Assembly: GCA_963810555.1 (NCBI GenBank)
Contig: CAWENX010000009.1
Location: 62,001 to 126,000 of the forward strand
Length of the DNA stretch: 64,000 nucleotides
Direction of reading: 5' to 3'
DNA from: G963677325 sp963810555
GTDB lineage: Bacteria; Bacteroidota; Bacteroidia; Bacteroidales; Prolixibacteraceae
How positions within the stretch are numbered: the stretch's first letter is position 1; the number at the start of each line of letters is the position of its first letter. This document shows positions 36,662-46,000 of this stretch, piece by piece. The notes beneath the pieces are model-generated. The model saw only the letters and a program-made list of their open reading frames with translations, was not told the DNA's origin and did no database searches. The position numbers and the translations under genes are program-made.

Positions 36662-37045
36662 ATGGCGCTCAATCTTAACGAGAAAGATTTATCAAAGCTT
36701 GAAATGGTCGGTGACAGGGTATTGATTAAACCCAAGAATCCGAACTATCAGACATCATCGGGTTTATATCTTCCTCAATCGGCAGTGGAAAAAGAAAATA
36801 TACAGATTGGATATGTTATTAAAACAGGTCCGGGATTTCCTATACCGATAATGAATGAAGAAGATGAACCCTGGAAAGAACGTCATAACGAGGTTAAATA
36901 TATTCCTTTACAGGCCCAAGCAGGCGATCTGGCTGTCTATTTGAGCAAATCAGGTTTTGAAATAGAATTTAAGAATGAAAAATACATAATTATTCCTCAT
37001 TCAGCGATACTTTTGGTAGTCAGAGATGAAGGGCTCCTGGAATAA
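36662..37045 (+). CDS. GroES-like (Cpn10 family) protein, long form
   Basis: The 127-residue protein carries the Cpn10 fold: GDRVLIKPKNPN at the N terminus, a mobile-loop region (YQTSSGLYLP, like the TxxGLYLP/GGIxLP of GroES), IGYVIKTGPG and LAVYLSKSGFEIEFKNEKYIIIPHSAIL. It is about 30 residues longer than classical GroES, because of an insert (NEEDEPWKERHNEVKYIPL). There is no groEL next to it, so it is a second, accessory Cpn10. Being next to htpG it may form part of a stress set, but this is inference. Confidence 0.85.
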   Translation: MALNLNEKDLSKLEMVGDRVLIKPKNPNYQTSSGLYLPQSAVEKENIQIGYVIKTGPGFPIPIMNEEDEPWKERHNEVKYIPLQAQAGDLAVYLSKSGFEIEFKNEKYIIIPHSAILLVVRDEGLLE

Positions 37046-37077
37046 GAATTGTTGTTAAATAATGGATGTATGTATTT

Positions 37078-37225
37078 AATCGGATAGGAGAAACGGGATT
37101 ATTTCCTTTTTCATCCTTCCACACCACCGTACATACCGTTCGGTATATGGCGGTTCCTTAATTTACATATGGTCTTCCCGATAATACTCCGAAAAGAAGA
37201 TGCAGCCCCCTTTACTAAAGTCTGT
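37078..37225 (-). mobile_element. Solo 3'-end remnant of the group II intron (domains V-VI)
   Basis: ATCGGATAGGAGAAACGGG and the following 120 bases match 1350-1475 of the first intron: the domain VI hairpin, the domain V segment (CACACCACCGTACATACCGT, GGTATATGGCGGTTCCTTAA) and CCGATAATACTCCGAAAAGAAG. Similarity fades near 37225. The rest of the intron is absent. The two copies have diverged by about one base in ten, so insertion was not recent. Confidence 0.85.
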
Positions 37226-37260
37226 TTTTGTGTCAATTCGTTTTATTCTAAAAAGGTTAC

Positions 37261-37268
37261 TATTTTTG
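37261..37268 (+). promoter_or_regulatory. Possible promoter -7 box for the lar operon
   Basis: TATTTTTG fits TAnnTTTG, 30 bases before the larE ATG at 37298, just beyond the intron remnant. The -33 box is not convincing. Confidence 0.4.
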
Positions 37269-37297
37269 GAGTGGCTAAAATAGAAACAAAGGCGGTG

Positions 37298-38116
37298 ATG
37301 ATTAATATATACGATAAAGAACAGAAACTAAAAGAGTGGTTTGAGCAACACCAAAGAGCCGTCATTGCCCTTTCGGGCGGCGTGGACTCGTGCCTTGTTG
37401 CCTTTGCCGCAAGAAAATACCTGGGAAAAGAGAATGTCGTGGCGGTGATATCCAATTCAGCCAGCCTCAAAAAGCGCGACCTGGAAGATGCCGAAAGGTT
37501 TTGTTCCGATTACGATATCAGCCTCGATATTATTGATGCCAGGGAGATCGATGATCCCAATTATGCCTCCAATCCCATCGACCGGTGCTTTTTCTGCAAA
37601 TCGGCCCTTTACACTGAGCTGGAGAATCTGATTACGAATAAATACCCCGGTTACGACATGCTTAACGGCAACAATTACAGCGACTTCGGAGATTACAGGC
37701 CGGGACTGAAGGCGGCAAGCGATTTTCATGTGTACAGCCCCCTTGCTGAATGCGGTTTTAACAAAGAGGATATCCGTGAACTGTCGCAGCATTTCAGTCT
37801 TTTTATCTGGGATAAACCCGCGAGCCCCTGCCTGAGCAGCCGTTTCCCTTACGGTGAAGCTATTACCATTGATAAGCTGAGAATGGTTGAGGATGCGGAA
37901 GAGATTCTGTACAGTTACGGATTTAAGAATGCCAGGGTGCGCCATCTGGGAGAGACAGCGAGAATTGAAGTTCCTCATGATCAGATTGAAACATTGGATC
38001 AACTGTTTGAAGAAATTCAGGCTAAAATTCTTGCCGCCGGGTTTAAGTTTTGTGAAATCGACAGGGAAGGATTTGTTTCAGGCAAACTAAACAGGGTATT
38101 GACACATGAGCAGTAA
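37298..38116 (+). CDS. larE: LarE, sulfur insertase for the nickel-pincer nucleotide cofactor
   Basis: Start ATG 37298 is chosen because the longer frame (37169) reads through intron remnant. The 272-residue protein has the PP-loop ATP-binding motif VIALSGGVDSCLVAF and the LarE marks FFCKSALY and SPCLSSRFPYGE. LarE adenylates and thiolates the pyridinium dicarboxylate mononucleotide. It has a CxxC (RCFFC) plus a later Cys (SPCLSS), the three-Cys arrangement reported for [4Fe-4S]-type LarE, as opposed to enzymes that sacrifice one Cys. larB overlaps by 11 bases. Confidence 0.92.
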   Translation: MINIYDKEQKLKEWFEQHQRAVIALSGGVDSCLVAFAARKYLGKENVVAVISNSASLKKRDLEDAERFCSDYDISLDIIDAREIDDPNYASNPIDRCFFCKSALYTELENLITNKYPGYDMLNGNNYSDFGDYRPGLKAASDFHVYSPLAECGFNKEDIRELSQHFSLFIWDKPASPCLSSRFPYGEAITIDKLRMVEDAEEILYSYGFKNARVRHLGETARIEVPHDQIETLDQLFEEIQAKILAAGFKFCEIDREGFVSGKLNRVLTHEQ

Positions 38117-38759
38117 TTACAACCTCGATTTTGACAGAAATGAACGGCTGGGATTCCCTGAGACGGTATTCGGGGCCAACAAGAGCGCTGAAAGCCTTTT
38201 GAATATTGCCCGCGCTTTGGTTGAAGAACATGGTCATGCACTGATCACGCGCCTGCAGGAAGAGAAATTTGCTGAATTATCGCACCATTTTGAGCAGATT
38301 GAGTACGACAAGGCATCGGGAGCCTGCCTGATCGGTAATGTTCCTGAAGCGCCTGCTGAAAAAAAGGTGGCTATCCTTTCGGGGGGCACATCGGATGAAT
38401 TTATCGTCAATGAAGCCTATTATACCCTGCGTTACCTGGGCATTGGGGCGGCACGTTTCCAGGATGTCGGAATTGCAGGATTGCACCGTCTGCTGAAGAT
38501 TAAGGATGAACTGGAATCTTTCCGGGCGCTGATCGTCGTGGCAGGATTTGAGGGAGCGCTGCCTACTGTGGTAGGAGGTTTATCGCCTCTTCCGATTATT
38601 GCTGTCCCGGCGAGTATTGGCTATGGTGTGGCCCAGGGAGGAGTGACAGCTTTAAATGCCATGCTGTCGAGCTGTGCCAACGGTATCGTGGTGGTTAATA
38701 TCGACAATGGGTACGGCGCCGCACTGGCTGCTTATCGGATACTTAATAACGGGAAATAA
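38106..38759 (+). CDS. larB: LarB, carboxylase/hydrolase for the nickel-pincer cofactor
   Basis: The 217-residue protein has a helical N terminus and a C-terminal PurE-like domain (KKVAILSGGTSDEFIVNEA, VAGFEGALPTVVGGL, VPASIGYGVAQGGV). LarB carboxylates nicotinic acid adenine dinucleotide and cleaves it, supplying the dicarboxylated mononucleotide to LarE. It overlaps the end of larE, so translation is coupled. Neighbours E, B and C are the three conserved enzymes of the pathway. Confidence 0.93.
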   Translation: MSSNYNLDFDRNERLGFPETVFGANKSAESLLNIARALVEEHGHALITRLQEEKFAELSHHFEQIEYDKASGACLIGNVPEAPAEKKVAILSGGTSDEFIVNEAYYTLRYLGIGAARFQDVGIAGLHRLLKIKDELESFRALIVVAGFEGALPTVVGGLSPLPIIAVPASIGYGVAQGGVTALNAMLSSCANGIVVVNIDNGYGAALAAYRILNNGK

Positions 38760-38799
38760 AGGGTTTAAGAGGTATAACTCTGTGGTAGTCTGTGTAACT

Positions 38800-38853
38800 T
38801 TTTTAACCACAAAGCACACAAAGTCAATCACAAAGAACACAAAGTCTGAACCG
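38800..38853. repeat. CAAAGCACACAAAG microrepeat
   Basis: ACCACAAAGCACACAAAG and CACAAAGAACACAAAG lie between larB and larC. The same motif is at 40131-40169 and in the inverted repeat at 46497-46597. Confidence 0.75.
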
Positions 38854-38897
38854 CTGAAGCGCTGATTCGTCATTCGTAATTCGTAATTAAATAAAAC

Positions 38898-40117
38898 ATG
38901 GGAAATATATTAAAGATTGAAGCGTTTGCCGGAGCCAGCGGCGATATGTTCCTGGGGGCCCTTGCCGGACTGGCAGATGCTTACGAATCGCTCAAACAGC
39001 TTCCCGCTTTATTACATCTCGAAAATGAGGCGGAGATAACTGTCACTGATGTCATTAAAACAGGTATTGCCTGTAAACATGTCAAGGTGATCGAAAAGAA
39101 AGACCCATCATGAACATCATCACCACGAAGAAGATACCACATCATCACGGCCATGAAAACATCATCACCGCCATATTGATGATATTTACGAATTGATCGA
39201 TCATGCCCATATAAGCGATAATGCAAAACGCATCGCCAAAGAAATCTTCCGGCTCCTTGGGACTTCAGAATCGCAGGTTCACGGAATACCATTGGAAAAG
39301 GTTCATTTTCATGAAGTAGGGGCAATCGATTCCATCATGGATATTGTCGGAAGCGCCTTTCTGATAGATCAATTGTCGATTGAAAAAGTATATTCCACAC
39401 CCGTTACCACAGGATTTGGATTTGCAAAAACACAGCATGGCAAACTGCCTGTTCCCACTCCTGCCACTCAATTGCTTCTTCACGGATTTCCAACAAAGCA
39501 GGGAGATCAGCAGGGAGAGCTGGTTACCCCGACAGGAGCCGCGATATTAAAATATCTTCAGCCTGATTTTGAAATTCCTGTTCTAAAAGAAACTAAAACA
39601 AGTTACGGCCCTGGAGAAAAAGAGCTTGAAATTCCCAATACGCTTCGTTTAAGCCTTTGCGAGGAGGTTAAAAAGAAGGATAATATCGTTGTCATTCAGA
39701 CAAATATAGATGACCTGCCGGGTGAGTACCTTGGAACTGGAATTTCAGCAAAAGCTGCTTGATAACGGCGCCCTGGATTTTTATATGGAGCAGGTCATTA
39801 TGAAGAAAGGGCGGCCCGGAGTTATTCTTACTGTACTGGTTCCTGAAAGCAATTTGAAGAAAACCGGAGATTTTATTCTTGAAAACACGACTTCAATCGG
39901 TTTGCGCTATTACCCTGTAGAGAGAATGGAACTTCAGCGGCAAAGCATTGATATTGAGACCAAATTCGGAATGGTAAGGGCTAAAGAGGTTACTTTATCA
40001 AATGGTGAGAAAAGGATAAAACCTGAAAGTGGCGAAATCTTCAGGATCTCAAAAGAGACAGGATTGTCTCCGCTTGAAATAATCCGCCAGATTACAGACC
40101 ATACAAGACACAACTGA
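38898..40117 (+). pseudogene. larC: LarC, nickel insertase for the pincer cofactor, frame-broken (status uncertain)
   Basis: The frames restore LarC: MGNILKIEAFAGASGDMFLGAL, a His-rich linker (about 39110-39170, HHEHHHH), LEKVHFHEVGAIDSIMDIVG, VPTPATQLLL, LVTPTGAAIL, NIDDLPGEYLG, then LEFQQKLLDNGALDFYMEQVIMKKGRPG and a C-terminal domain. LarC inserts Ni into the thiolated nucleotide using CTP. Breaks are near 39108 and 39150 in the His-rich part and one near 39731. In Lactiplantibacillus plantarum, larC is known to be split and made by programmed frameshifting, so the last break could be genuine recoding, but nearby indels weaken that. Total length is two over a multiple of three. Confidence 0.85.
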
Positions 40118-40130
40118 CTTTTTTGTTTCT

Positions 40131-40190
40131 CGCAAAGTGCGCAAAGAAAGACGCAAAGCACGCAAAGTCTTGGTGTTCTTAGCGTGAAAA
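40131..40190. repeat. CGCAAAGTGCGCAAAG microrepeat at the lar/cbi junction
   Basis: CTCGCAAAGTGCGCAAAGAA and GACGCAAAGCACGCAAAGTC are imperfect tandem units between the convergent larC and cbiO genes. No terminator of the classical type is seen. Confidence 0.75.
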
Positions 40191-40200
40191 TAAGCAAAAA

Positions 40201-41025
40201 CTAACTTTCATTCTTTCTGTTGTGTTTATGTGCCCAGCTTAAGGGACTCAGATGGCTGTGCAGTTTATTGTTATGACGGTGCAGGCTTTCGTGGATCAGG
40301 TTGACAGAAACAAGGAATTCAACATCAGAAAGCACCTCATCGGCATCTCCCGTTTTAATCAGACGGTGATCTTCGGAAAGAACAGCAATTTTAGGCTGAA
40401 GATGTGCGGCAAGTTCCAGATCATGGGTAGTGATGATTATGGTTTTCCCCGCTTCATTCAGACGGAAAATAAGTTCAATTACAAAGGACTGAGCCCTCGG
40501 ATCAAGTCCCGACATCGGTTCATCAAAAAGTATGATTTCAGGATTGTACGTTAACACTGAACCTATAGCCACTTTCTTCCGCTCTCCTCCCGAGAGCATA
40601 TGAACAGAACGTTTTCTGATATCCTGTATTCCGAGCATTTTTAATATCTCTTCTGCTCTCCCGTAAGCTTCATCCTTTTCCATTCCAAGCTGCATCGGGC
40701 CGAATATCAGCTCGTCCATTACAGTGGGACAGAACAACTGAAAATTCGTGTTCTGAAATATATAACCAATCGACCGTCTGAATCTTATATTGAAATCATT
40801 GTTCTTCAGAGTCTTTTCAGACACTTCCTGATTGTCAAGGTAATAAATTCCATTATCAGGGAATAAAAGTCCGGCCAGAACATTCAGCAGGGATGATTTG
40901 CCTGTTCCGTTCGATCCCAGCACAGCCCACAACTCCCCTTCCCTGATCTCCATGCTTATTTCATTCAGAGCCGGAAAGAGTCCAAAGTACTTGTATGATA
41001 TATCTTTAAGGTTTATCTGATTCAC
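40201..41025 (-). CDS. cbiO: CbiO/LarO-type ATPase of a nickel/cobalt ECF transporter
   Basis: The 274-residue ABC ATPase has Walker A LGSNGTGKSSLL, Q-loop FQNTNFQLFCP, signature LSGGERKKVAIG, Walker B IILFDEPMSGLDP and the switch His in IITTHDLEL. It resembles energy-coupling factor ATPases. Its C terminus is His-rich (ESLHRHNNKLHSHLSPLSWAHKHN), which may bind nickel. It is last in a four-gene operon (cbiM-PDGLE-cbiQ-cbiO) with gaps or overlaps of a few bases. Confidence 0.92.
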   Translation of the reverse strand: MNQINLKDISYKYFGLFPALNEISMEIREGELWAVLGSNGTGKSSLLNVLAGLLFPDNGIYYLDNQEVSEKTLKNNDFNIRFRRSIGYIFQNTNFQLFCPTVMDELIFGPMQLGMEKDEAYGRAEEILKMLGIQDIRKRSVHMLSGGERKKVAIGSVLTYNPEIILFDEPMSGLDPRAQSFVIELIFRLNEAGKTIIITTHDLELAAHLQPKIAVLSEDHRLIKTGDADEVLSDVEFLVSVNLIHESLHRHNNKLHSHLSPLSWAHKHNRKNES

Positions 41026-41029
41026 AGCA

Positions 41030-41950
41030 TCATTTGATTAAGAATAATAACCCGAGAAGAACAGTTCCTCCCAATATAAAATAATCGCTCAAAGACATCC
41101 TGTCGTCCTGGTAAAGAACAACCTCGCCGGTGTATCCGCGTGATACCATCGCCTGAAATGTTTTCTCGAAATGACGCCTCGACATCTTAAAAATCCCGGT
41201 GATTCGTCCTGCCACCAGCTGCCTTATCTCCCTGTTGTCCATTCGACCTATTATCCGTGATTTGAGGGCAAGATAAGATTGAACAACAAGGTTGGATAAA
41301 ATAATGATATAAAGATAAGTCAGGGTAATGATCATCAATAGTGAATCAGGTATTCTGAACATTTTTAATCCCTTGATAATATCATTAAAAGGAGTGGTTG
41401 TTATAAGAAGGAAAGAAATACTGAGTGAATTGAATACCCGCAAAGTCAGCAGCGACATACTCATCAATCCCTCCTTTGTAAATCCTATAACCTGAGGGAT
41501 ATGATAAATCCAGAAATCGTGTGACTTCGACAACCGGAGAACGGGAAATACAACCTCCCCTTTGCTGATCAGGTTTAAGGCTGAAGGCGCCGCAATCAGG
41601 AACCCGAAAAAGAAAGTAAGGAGCAGAATGTTTTTGTAAGTTTTCAGGATATGATTATTGACGGATAAGTGCATCAGCAAAATTACCCCTCCGATAATCA
41701 ACTCACTTGCAACAGTTTTCAAAAAGCTGGTCAGCAGAATGATATAAAGAAAAACAAGCAGTCTTGTCCTGACTGAAATTCCGGAAATGAATGTACTTTT
41801 CTGAAAAAGCTGAACCTGCTGATGATTTAGCTGAATAAGGGAGGCCAGTTTTTGGATCGTTTTATCGATGAACGCAGTATTGGCCCTGCGCCAGGAAGAT
41901 CTGTCGCTGTACTTTTCACTGTGTAAAAGAAAATCAGGGATTCTTTCCAT
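41030..41950 (-). CDS. cbiQ: CbiQ/LarQ-type transmembrane subunit of the ECF transporter
   Basis: The 306-residue protein has about five membrane helices (LLVFLYIILLTSFL, ILLLTFFFGFLIAAPSAL, SLLTLRVFNSLSISFLLITTTPF, LLMIITLTYLYIIILSNLVV, YFILGGTVLLGLLFLI) and the coupling region RITGIFKMSRRHFEKTFQAMVSRGYTG, which in the EcfT/CbiQ family holds the ARG coupling motifs that meet the ATPase. It overlaps the PDGLE gene by 17 bases and is four bases from cbiO. Confidence 0.9.
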   Translation of the reverse strand: MERIPDFLLHSEKYSDRSSWRRANTAFIDKTIQKLASLIQLNHQQVQLFQKSTFISGISVRTRLLVFLYIILLTSFLKTVASELIIGGVILLMHLSVNNHILKTYKNILLLTFFFGFLIAAPSALNLISKGEVVFPVLRLSKSHDFWIYHIPQVIGFTKEGLMSMSLLTLRVFNSLSISFLLITTTPFNDIIKGLKMFRIPDSLLMIITLTYLYIIILSNLVVQSYLALKSRIIGRMDNREIRQLVAGRITGIFKMSRRHFEKTFQAMVSRGYTGEVVLYQDDRMSLSDYFILGGTVLLGLLFLIK

Positions 41951-42278
41951 TCTTCGCGACCAATTTTGTTATTCCGAAAATAATCAGGAGAATCGATCCA
42001 ATCCCTGCGATTCCTGACAGGATATAGTGAAATGACTTTTCTGTTAACGACGACTCTTTCTTCATCTGATAGTCAGGAATCGGAGCTTTCCATAAAGCCG
42101 TATCTTTAGCCATTCCTTCAGGCACATAACCGGTTTTCTCCCTGATCGTTTGGGCATCCCATTCTCCCCATGCGCCTTCTGAATGAAACAATTCAGGAAG
42201 CAATAATCCTGCCGGTGAAATTACAGCCAGAACAATAAGCCAGAATAATATTTTCTTTTGAAATTTAGTCACCCCCAT
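41934..42278 (-). CDS. PDGLE-domain (CbiN/LarN-like) small transporter subunit
   Basis: The 114-residue protein has two membrane helices (KILFWLIVLAVISPAGLLLPE and GIAGIGSILLIIFGITKLV) flanking an extracytoplasmic segment with the PDGLE-type stretch LFHSEGAWGEWDAQTIREKTG. This replaces the classical CbiN/NikN partner of the M subunit. It lies between cbiM and cbiQ, overlapping both by about 15 bases. Confidence 0.85.
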   Translation of the reverse strand: MGVTKFQKKILFWLIVLAVISPAGLLLPELFHSEGAWGEWDAQTIREKTGYVPEGMAKDTALWKAPIPDYQMKKESSLTEKSFHYILSGIAGIGSILLIIFGITKLVAKNGKNP

Positions 42279-42957
42279 TTTTCATTTTAAGTGACCAGAT
42301 CAGATCAGGCTCATTTTTAATGAAATACTTCAGTAAAAGAGCCGTTACGAATCCTTCCAAAAATCCAAAGAGCAATAAATGTTCAAGCATGACGGCCGGT
42401 ATAGTGACCGCCAATCCGTAAGGAGCATATAAAGGCTGACCCTGAGGTGTGGCTGCAATAAGCGGCTGAATTCCCAAAATAAGGGCTGCAGCGAAGGCGG
42501 CCATATTGATTCCTGCATAACCGGCCAAAAATGCTGACCAGAAGATCCTTTTACCGTTTCGCGATGATCCGTTTACCCATTTGAAGATATAATATGAAGC
42601 GAAGGGCATAATCACAGCCATATTGATGCAGTTTGCCCCGATTGCTGTTATTCCTCCGTCACCGAAAATAAGGGACTGAATGATCAAAGCGATGGAAACT
42701 GAGACTACTGCAGACCAGGGGCCAAGAATCAAGGCTATGATGGAAGCCCCCACGATATGACCTGTCGTTCCGCCCGGTACGGGAATATTGAACATCATGA
42801 TCAGGAAAGAAAAGGCTGAAGCCATACCGAGATAAGGGATATTCCTGATGGTCAGAACTTTCTTTAATTTCTTCAGGGCAATGCCCATGAAAGCAACGAA
42901 AGCTCCCCATAACGGTATCCAGGTCTGCGGACTTAAATATCCATCAGGAATATGCAT
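42265..42957 (-). CDS. cbiM: CbiM/NikM-type substrate-binding membrane subunit
   Basis: The 230-residue protein begins MHIPDGYLSP, where the free Met amine and His2 are known Ni/Co ligands in the NikM/CbiM fold, and has GGTTGHIVGASI with the further ligand His. Six to seven membrane helices follow. Neighbourhood with larE, larB and larC suggests nickel as substrate, as for LarMNQO in Lactiplantibacillus. The short upstream gap (72 bases) is too small for a cobalamin riboswitch and shows none, which favours nickel over cobalt. Confidence 0.9.
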   Translation of the reverse strand: MHIPDGYLSPQTWIPLWGAFVAFMGIALKKLKKVLTIRNIPYLGMASAFSFLIMMFNIPVPGGTTGHIVGASIIALILGPWSAVVSVSIALIIQSLIFGDGGITAIGANCINMAVIMPFASYYIFKWVNGSSRNGKRIFWSAFLAGYAGINMAAFAAALILGIQPLIAATPQGQPLYAPYGLAVTIPAVMLEHLLLFGFLEGFVTALLLKYFIKNEPDLIWSLKMKNGGD

Positions 42958-43029
42958 AGAATCTATTCTTAAATTAATCAGCGAAGTAATATAGAATATT
43001 CGTGTAATTCGTCAAAAATTCGTGAAATC

Positions 43030-46000
43030 TTACTCCACTTCCACCAATTCATTATCATTCAGATACCACAAATACCCTTTCACGTTGGCATAGCCCATCT
43101 GTGCCATATCGTTCAGATATCCTTTTACCTGTGAATGATGAAGATCCGATTTCTCTCCCGTTTTATAATCCAGAATGACAACTGCATTCTCTTTCATCAT
43201 AATACGGTCTGGCCGGTGACGGTTCTCATCCCCGCGCAGAATATCCCTTTCGTTCAGGACTCTCCAGCTTCCGCCAAACCAGTCGTTGAAAGGTGCAGCA
43301 TTCAATAACCTGTCAATTATATCCTTGTACTCTTCAGCCGTCTTTGAATCCATCTTGCCCTCCGACACTATTTTTTTCAATGCCCTTTCCACATCCGGCC
43401 CGGCTGATATGTTTTCAAATAATTCATGCAGAAGCCGCCCATACCCTACCCTTGCAAATTTATCGCTTTCATTCAGATCAAAATAACCCTCGCTGTGGAT
43501 ACGCAGTTTTAACCTCTCACTTCCGCCATTTAACCTAAATGTAGAGACGCGATTAATCGCGTCTCTGCCGTGGTGTCCTGTTTCTTCGGATTCCTTCAAA
43601 GGAAATTCCGGTGCACCGTATTCAAATACTTTTATCTCAGATTTCCAGCATGACTGAAGATCGATATATTTCTCTCTGTCAATGGAATCAAGAGGTGATG
43701 GATTCTCTGCCCCATGCTGGATTATAGACGAAACGGTTCTGTATGGTTTCTTCAATTCACCGGATAATGGACAGAAAACGATCAGTGAATTTACTGCACG
43801 GGTAAAGGCCACATAGAGCAGGTTCAGATTATCGACCATGCTGTAAAGCATCTCTTTGAAATAAGCTTCCGAGAATATGGAGTTCTGAAGGTCCCTGCCG
43901 TATCTCACCAGAACCAAATCGAGCAGATTAAAAGGCTCCTGTTCCGGATGACACCACAGATAAGGCGCTTTGTTTCCAACGGGTGTAACTTCCCAATCGC
44001 AGAAAGGAACAAAAACGGTATGAAATTCCAGCCCTTTTGCCTTATGAATCGTCAGAATTGTTATTGAATCACGGTCTTCGGGGAGATTGATCGTTTCCTC
44101 TTTGCCTGAAATTTCCCACCAGTCCAGAAAACCATGAATATCTCCTGATTCGTTTCGGCTGTACTTTAAAATGAGATCAAGAAAAGCGCCGAGATAGACC
44201 AGTTGACTCTCAATCTTATCGATGCCGAAACTGTTAACAATCTTCGCAACAAGGTTAAACAACGGAAGGCTGAGCAACCCTTCACCGATTTTACCTGACT
44301 CACCCTCTCCGAACCATGGTTTAAAGAGATCCGGCACCTGATCATGGATGTTAAAAAGAGTATGCAGATCTTCAACATGATCCGGTCTGATGTAACCTTC
44401 AATATCAGGCGCCAGGTAGTTGTAATAACTGTAAACCAGATCAGCTTTTACGATATCATTCTTCGGATTCACAAAAAGATGGAAGAAATTCAGGATAAAC
44501 TGAACCACAGGAGATTGTCCTATGATCAGTGAATCGTTTGAAAGGACATCGTAACAATAATGAGTATCTTTTTGAGAGTATTTCCTTTCCAGCAGTGCCT
44601 TCGCAACAAGGGCCCCGTCTTTTTTATCTCTTACGAGCACTGCCATTTCACCGGCCTGCACTCCCTTGTCTTGAAGCGCCTCGATCTGAGTGATCAGCTC
44701 CTCAACCGCCATTTGACGGAATTCGCCTCTCTTGCGATTGGACTCCGGTTCAAGAAACTGAATCCTGACATAACCGCCCGCAAAGGCTTTCTCAGAAGGT
44801 TCCTGGTAATGATCGGCATATACCTTTTCGATTACACCTCTCATTCCGTCAAGAGAAGGCAAGGTGTTTCCCGATGAATCAAGAGCATCGTTAAAATCTT
44901 CATTAAGAAGACCTGACGATTCCCTGAACAGGATATTGTTAAAATCGATGATCCTCTTTGAACTTCGCCAGTTGGTGGTCATTGAAAGTACGGATGCCCC
45001 GAAACGTGTCAGATCATTTTCAATTCCGGAAGCCAGAAGGTTCCAGTCGCTGTTGCGCCAGCGGTAGATCGACTGCTTAACATCACCGACGACAATACTT
45101 TTATGCCCTTCAGCCAGCGAATTCTCAATCAAAGGTTTAAGGTTATGCCATTGCATAACTGAAGTATCCTGAAACTCATCGAGCATGAAATTCCTGTAAA
45201 CAGAGCCTAATTTTTCATAGACAAAAGGAGAATCATTTCCTGAAATTACGCTGTACAACAGATGCGCCGAATCGTTAAGCAGGACGATGTTCTTTTCCTT
45301 CGATATTTCACTGACCTTCAGCGCTATATCAGTCAGCAGGCCAAAGGAGAAAAGGTTGGAAAGAATCAATGACGCGGAACGGGAAGTCACCCCTTCCCAA
45401 TTCATCAAATTAACAGAGCTGACCAGCAGATCATTCAATCCGGCATCATAAACATCTGATATCCTTCTTTTCAGATCATCATCGGCGTTATTGCCTGACC
45501 AGGCATCAGGATTGTCGCAGGCTTCAAGGGTCCTCTTGCCCGGAGGAGCAAAATCACCCTGCGCCAGCTTCCTGAAATGATTGGCAAACGAGGTCTTTCC
45601 GTATTTAAACTGATCAGGGGTCAGATTGTACTGCGACATCAGTGCAAGCCCTTTTTTGCCAGTCTCTTTTAAACTACCTTCATATCGGTCAACGATCTCC
45701 CTTAATTTTTGAATGTAAGAGCTGAGATAATTCTTATCGGCCAGCTTCTCAAGAAGAGGTCCGCTGAAAAGCTTAAACTCTTCCCTGAAAAGTTCCGACC
45801 CGCGGGCCACCAGTTCGCCTGTCATATTCCATCTCCTGCCCTCCTCGAGGTTCCCTTCGGCATAATCGATCATCCATCTGCGCAGGGTTTCATTATCATC
45901 GATCTCCGTAAAAAGCCGTTCCACTGCCTCCTCCAGCACCTGCCGGCTGTCGATCTCAGCCCGGTAGGAAGGATTGAGCCGCATCTCTCTTGGGAATGCC

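Noticed and set aside
37169..37297. 43-residue extension of LarE
   Set aside because: It reads through the intron remnant and promoter box; LarE homology begins at ATG 37298.
42958..43029. Cobalamin riboswitch upstream of cbiM
   Set aside because: The gap is only 72 bases and shows a TTCGTGAAATT microrepeat, not the long B12 aptamer.
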